This document shows, piece after piece, positions 61,101 through 64,000 of a stretch of DNA of 64,000 bases. The translations under genes were made by a program, and so were the position numbers. Position 1 is the first letter of the stretch; each line of letters opens with the position of its first letter. The notes under the pieces are model-generated. The model was not told where the DNA came from and searched no databases. It saw only the letters and a list, made by a program, of their open reading frames with translations. Source of the stretch: Chondrosia reniformis (lineage: Eukaryota; Porifera; Demospongiae; Chondrillida; Chondrillidae); the NCBI GenBank assembly GCA_947172415.1, contig OX359200.1, positions 6,636,501 through 6,700,500 of the forward strand, written 5' to 3'.

Positions 61101-64000
61101 CAGCATCACAGACTCTGTGAGTTGTACAGTACTGGATGAATGTGACAGCATCTCCAATTCTTGAATTTTAAATGATTAACCTTTCATCGATTTCTTCAAC
61201 TATTTTCTTCTGTTTCCCCTTTAGGTGAAGGATTTCTTTCAGACCGCATTCCATAATTTCCTTGCCTACATGATATACCACACAAATCAGCAACTGAACT
61301 TGGATGTGATCTATGACTGTGAAGATGCTCCAACTGTAGACCTGTTTCTGAGACTACTGGAACTAGTCCCCACTCCAAAGCTGACAGAGTTGAAGGCGTA
61401 CAACAACACCTGGACCATCCAACAGGCTCTCCACTCCAGACCCTCCTTTCCATTCTTCCACAAGATCTGTGAGATCCTGGATGGAATGATGGAGGCTTGC
61501 ATTGAAAATATTCAGAAGGGAAATCTGCCAATTGCAGAAAGGTCTCTAGAAGGAACTTTGAATGGTGAGTTATTTCTTCTTCATGAACAAAATTAGACCA
61601 TTTTGTGTCCTATTAAATGTTTTCATTCTTTTTATTCTGGCTTAAGTTAGCTAGTGTTGTGAGGAGTATTCATTTCCACTCTACAGATACCTCTCAACCA
61701 GTGGAGCCTTACAATAAAGCCCTCTCAGATACCTTTCTTCAGAATCTTTCTGGAAACATTCAAGTATATACAATGACATAATAGCAATTCTCAGCCTGCT
61801 CTCTCTTAATGTTCAGTGTATACACACCTTACATTAGACTAATTCAATGGTGTTATTCTACATTTCTCCCTTGCCTATTGTAGGAAGGTGTGAATAAAGA
61901 CTTGTGTATTGCAGTGCAAGCTATTTCAGAAGAACCCAAATTGTGGGACAAATATTGGAAAGATTTTATTTCCACTAAATTCCACATCAGTTCATTAGAT
62001 GATAAACTAGCTTTGGAGTTGGTCAACCTGACCTTCACCAGACAACTGACTAGACTTACCCCTCAACGGAGACTGGTAGCCTTGCACTGTAAGGCCCACA
62101 TCAATCAAGTAAACCTTGCCAAACTCATGTCAACTCTGCGACCACTGCAGGACCTACAGAAGGTCAACGAGGCCACTCTTCATCCAGGAGCTCAGCTGCC
62201 CCTAGCTATGTCTCCGGGAGACACATTGAGATCTATTGTAGAAATGAAGTCAGAATACATTAGTGACTCCACTGCCTTGTACCAGTTCATTTTGGATAGT
62301 CTCTTTCTGTCATTTGCTAATGGTTGTCTGCGGTATGGAAGCTCCCTACAGTATCTGGATACTGAGCAGCTTGTGACTTGGCACAAGTCCTATAGGAATG
62401 TGGTGTGTTTACTGTGTGTAATGGTATAGTGGACTTGTGACTGTTTCACTGTGTCCTCTCAAAGTATAACCAATCTTAATAATGTAGCTGTTTTAGGTTA
62501 AAATTTGTTTTTGCATACAATTGCACACGATTAATTTGTCATTGAATATTGAATTATATACAAAGGTATTGAATGATCTGAAACAATATTGTTTAGATAT
62601 TTTTGCCTTATTACCTTTTTATGTATTTTACCTATTTATGCGATTGAATGCATATCAGATTAAAATACAATATATTCATAGACTGTTGAATATTAAATAT
62701 ATTCATAGACTCTTTTTCCTGTACTTATTACTTAAAGCAAGGTTTGTATGTGGTTACAGTTCCTTTCCACTGAACATACTTGTCTGACCTGATTATGTGA
62801 CATTCTCCATCTTGTTCAGACTCAACAGTCTTCAGTGAAAGACATCTTATTTCTGACCTCCAAAATGGAACAGGTGTACAGAGCAAAGTTGAATGTTCTC
62901 CAAGCTGTCTTCCTCCTATTACAAGTCAGACCAGAGATTGATGAGGACCTCAGTGAAGTGGCAATGAAACTTGGAGATACGTTACTCAAGACATATTTCA
63001 CTGAAAAGTTTGATGTAAATATTTTGATATAAATACATACATATGTGCATTATGAATCATAGCATGTCAACTGTTCTACGTATGTATCTGATCTATTTGT
63101 TACAGATGAAAGAGAAGTGCCCAAATCTTCGTGAGATCAGTGGATCACTATTGGATGTTATTCACCCTGACTTTCCCAAGAGAGACATTAGCTGTTATCT
63201 GGAGAACTTGCTTGACTTCTTCTTTTCTCCTGGTACTACAAGTGTCACAGAGGATGATATGAGATGGTTTTTTATCCTAATCAATGAGCAGTTGACTTTA
63301 GACTTCACTCAAGACGTCATTGCAGTAGGTGGTGACGTAGATCTATCTAGTATGGACTCGCCTGAAGGGCCGGGGGAGTCTCCCCTCTTCAATGTCCTCG
63401 CACCATCAGTGGCAAGACACTTCCTGAGGAGGATACTGACACACAAGGTGGACGATGAGAAACCAGTAAAACCTCTGTCTATATTCTACAGAATGGTCAG
63501 TGCAATACATACACACACAACCCCATTCCTACACATGTACATACTGTATGGGGTTCTGTACATTTAAATGTATTACCAGAATGACAGCCTTAAAATGTAC
63601 GTACGTATGACCCAGTGAAGAAGAAGATGAAAGAAGGGAAAAGAAGGAAGAAAAGACTCCTGTATCCTCATCCAAAAGCTCTCTTCAGGTTTAGTTCCCC
63701 TATAGGCTCTTTTACAGAATAGGCATATAGCATGTAGGAAAATGGTATCTTAGATTTTTCGTACGTATGTACATATATTTCTTCAAGTGATATATACGTA
63801 TGTACGATTAGTAGGATTTACTATTAAGGAAGTTTCTGTCCTCTTTAGCCAAGGAAGCTGGTAGCTGACACTCTGTTGAGTAAGGGAAGATCAGACGACT
63901 TGACCACTTACATGCCAGTTGTGTACAGGAACACTCCAGCTATACAAGTGAAGAGGGTAAGTGTGTTATAACCCCAACAAGTAATATTTACTGTTTAATG
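41872..64000 (+). CDS. RNF213-like: RNF213-like giant AAA+ protein, copy B (continues past window)
   Basis: This is the mirror image of copy A, with the same exon order and phases. The ATG at 41877 opens MTKQGHETAVALSD against MAKQGHETAVAISD in copy A. Exon 1 is 41872-42048, exon 2 is 42447-42902, and exon 3 starts at 42990. The P-loops are intact: GKAGDGKT (split exon, about 50455-50560), GETGVGKT (about 53610) and GAPGSSKT (about 55975). The AAA3 Walker B LDEIN is intact, but AAA4 reads FMDVRLLKEYQ. The last exon in the window (63849-63956) ends TPAIQVKR, so the E3-shell and C-terminal third lies outside. No RING is encoded between WHKSYRN (about 62397) and VKDILFLTSKM (62835). If the exons at 39621 and 40993 belong to it, the gene starts at 39621. 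Confidence 0.87.
44408..44845. mobile_element. MITE with about 40-bp inverted ends, in copy B only
   Basis: The left end is TATAGTGGGAAATTTTCGAG followed by GGACAAACTTTTCACGAA. The right end, read inverted, is TATAGCAGGAAATTTTAGAG followed by GGACAAAATTTTCACAAA. The matching copy A intron (about 25595-25752) lacks it. The TA at both tips is consistent with a TA target duplication (Tc1/mariner-like). It is non-coding. Confidence 0.75.
46169..46605. mobile_element. Copy B intron with repeat-family fragments
   Basis: After a donor region shared with copy A (TTTGAAGTCCAAGTGTGT), the intron contains ATTATCAATTAACACCTAAT plus AAATCAACAATGATT, matching 36146-36176 of the AAGTAGG family, and AAGTTAGAAGTAC shared with the copy A intron. 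The insert differs from that in copy A, so the two introns were invaded separately. Confidence 0.5.
46606..49435 (+). CDS. Copy B exons: N-arm / stalk
   Basis: Counterpart of 19619-22445. Large exons encode KCFTVKGSLAGLPDC, the ERIDERTPSLPQPSH segment, GVFQEKAGALDIND (about 47768-48547), SLLDTGYFEFG (about 48603-48920) and MEQRLKDWQRDL (49220). All are open, with a low replacement rate relative to copy A. They are mostly helical with no catalytic motif. Confidence 0.75.
49559..53415 (+). CDS. Copy B exons: AAA1-AAA2 with P-loop GKAGDGKT
   Basis: Counterpart of 15889-19446. PGPYELYHCRPDTT, LVYGKAGDGKT (split by an intron at 50459-50534), YFSFTMLPPS, RYTIDTSKLGSTVMET and YVLTLDYTLK are all present. 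As in copy A, an obvious Walker B acidic pair is missing after the P-loop. One intron carries a roughly 300-base foldback element (52790-53093). Confidence 0.8.
52790..53093. mobile_element. Foldback element with about 95-bp inverted arms, in copy B only
   Basis: The left arm starts TATCTTTCCTTTGACTTTTG and includes TAGTTTGGTTTCATTTCTTG and GACCCTGGGGATCTTCTTCA. The right arm, read inverted, gives ATACATCCTTCGACTTTTG, CAGTTTGGTTTAGTTTCTTG and GACCCTGGGGGTCTTTTTCA. A small inner palindrome, ACAGGAAGT/ACTTCCTGT, lies near 52891. The matching copy A intron (16201-16298) lacks it. Confidence 0.8.
53563..55738 (+). CDS. Copy B exons: AAA3 module, intact ATPase motifs
   Basis: Counterpart of 13615-15768. 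IEGETGVGKTALLEML (Walker A), VFLDEINTCSCLGLLKEVL (Walker B, about 54624-54690) and SACNPHRGNS (sensor 1) are all retained. The linker ends KTVDEALKEE. This module looks functional in both copies. Confidence 0.85.
55854..58790 (+). CDS. Copy B exons: AAA4 module with altered Walker B
   Basis: Walker A is intact (IIVGAPGSSKTLSF). The 50-base Walker B exon (56585-56634) encodes VVFMDVRLLKEYQDNLE in place of VVFMDEAGLPEESHESLK. The Asp remains but the catalytic Glu and the following conserved loop are gone. The adjoining exons (KYLDSGEVAFVAITNH at 57257, HESFYDLFNQHF at 58495) are nearly identical to copy A. The intron after the altered exon is 622 bases and holds two hairpins. ATP binding may persist, but hydrolysis in AAA4 is probably impaired. 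Confidence 0.82.
56756..57070. mobile_element. Double-hairpin insertion in copy B intron
   Basis: Hairpin 1 pairs 56756-56778 (ATACCACGGCGCTGAGG...) with 56786-56808, imperfect, 23 bases. Hairpin 2 pairs 57013-57034 (GATATAACAGGATTTAAGAA...) with 57049-57070, perfect over 22 bases. The tips read TTATACCACGG and TTATATCACGG in the same orientation. Copy A has no such sequence in its corresponding intron (12610-12726). It is probably a foldback-type DNA element. Confidence 0.65.
58937..61763 (+). CDS. Copy B exons: AAA5-AAA6 and hinge
   Basis: Counterpart of 8110-10919. VDEFFKFVEEPNFYG, MKSDADYILGQFAS, RLPRWCVDCYLSHQNH, VWMVPTKLVCFTRS, LLLHFPPSMFYNACYP with GWDHHYLDS, VNIGSKNGGGFNS and VKDFFQTAFHNFLAY follow in the same order, with near-identical sequence. 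No P-loop was seen, as expected for these modules. Confidence 0.75.
61884..63956 (+). CDS. Copy B exons: start of E3-module scaffold, no RING
   Basis: Counterpart of 6105-7962. NKDLCIAVQAISEEP to WHKSYRN (61884-62400) is followed, after a 420-base intron without any cysteine-rich frame, by VKDILFLTSKMEQVYRAK (62821-63013), the KCPNLREISGSLLDV exon (63106-63495) and PRKLVADTLLSKGRS (63849-63956). The rest lies to the right of the window. Confidence 0.75.
63600..63760 (+). repeat. Segment shared with VPS35 intron 8
   Basis: Positions 63608-63757 match 31792-31945 in the same orientation (GACCCAGTG, AAGAAGAAGATGAAA, ACTCCTGTATC, AGGCTCTTTTACAGAATAG, CATATAGCATGTAGG). The corresponding copy A intron lacks it, so it is an insertion in copy B. 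The nature of the repeat is unknown. Confidence 0.8.

Noticed and set aside
1-64000. The two arms as uncollapsed haplotypes of one gene
   Set aside because: They are in opposite orientation on one contig, flank unrelated genes, differ in many introns and carry replacements beyond allelic variation in the N-terminal exons. Long reads are still needed to exclude misassembly.

Overview
The window is animal genomic DNA: spliced genes with many short exons, mostly 50-600 base GT-AG introns, AT-rich introns with microsatellites, and clear metazoan orthologues. The compact introns, the protein divergence and the many short inverted-repeat elements suit an early-branching metazoan, most likely a demosponge of the Amphimedon type. 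That placement is inference and was not checked against any database.

Layout. Two long paralogous genes of the RNF213 (mysterin) family lie as arms of an inverted duplication. Copy A runs leftward from an ATG at 28245 to the left edge. Copy B runs rightward from 41872 (ATG 41877) past the right edge, and may really begin at 39621. The two copies match exon for exon; for example they differ at 2 of 105 residues in one AAA-region exon and 5 of 118 in an N-arm exon. Their introns differ by several transposon insertions. The 13.6 kb spacer holds a complete VPS35 retromer gene (28612-35923, 796 residues, the same length as the human protein), an open reading frame made of 23 eleven-residue repeats (36975-38270, minus), a decayed DNA-transposon gene with a PHD-type zinc-finger tail (38436-39290), and a two-exon gene (39621-40786) that may be the 5' end of copy B.

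The RNF213-like proteins keep the N-arm and the P-loop modules AAA2 (GKAGDGKT), AAA3 (GETGVGKT) and AAA4 (GAPGSSKT). In copy A the E3-shell and C-terminal helices can also be followed. Where human RNF213 has its RING finger, both copies pass straight from one flanking helical segment to the next. Where human RNF213 has the RZ finger, copy A has a short cysteine-poor segment. These look like RNF213-type AAA mechanoproteins without the known ubiquitin-ligase fingers. Copy B has also lost the Walker B glutamate of AAA4.

A predicted 94-base exon (40993-41086) joins the 39621 gene to copy B in frame. This would give an N-terminal death-fold-like (possibly CARD) module ahead of the RNF213-like core. 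Homology between the arms stops about 100 bases upstream of the ATG, so copy A lacks those exons. It sits head to head with VPS35, 366 bases apart, and may share its promoter. Three minisatellites have grown directly on splice sites of these genes, and one VPS35 donor opens into a GT microsatellite.
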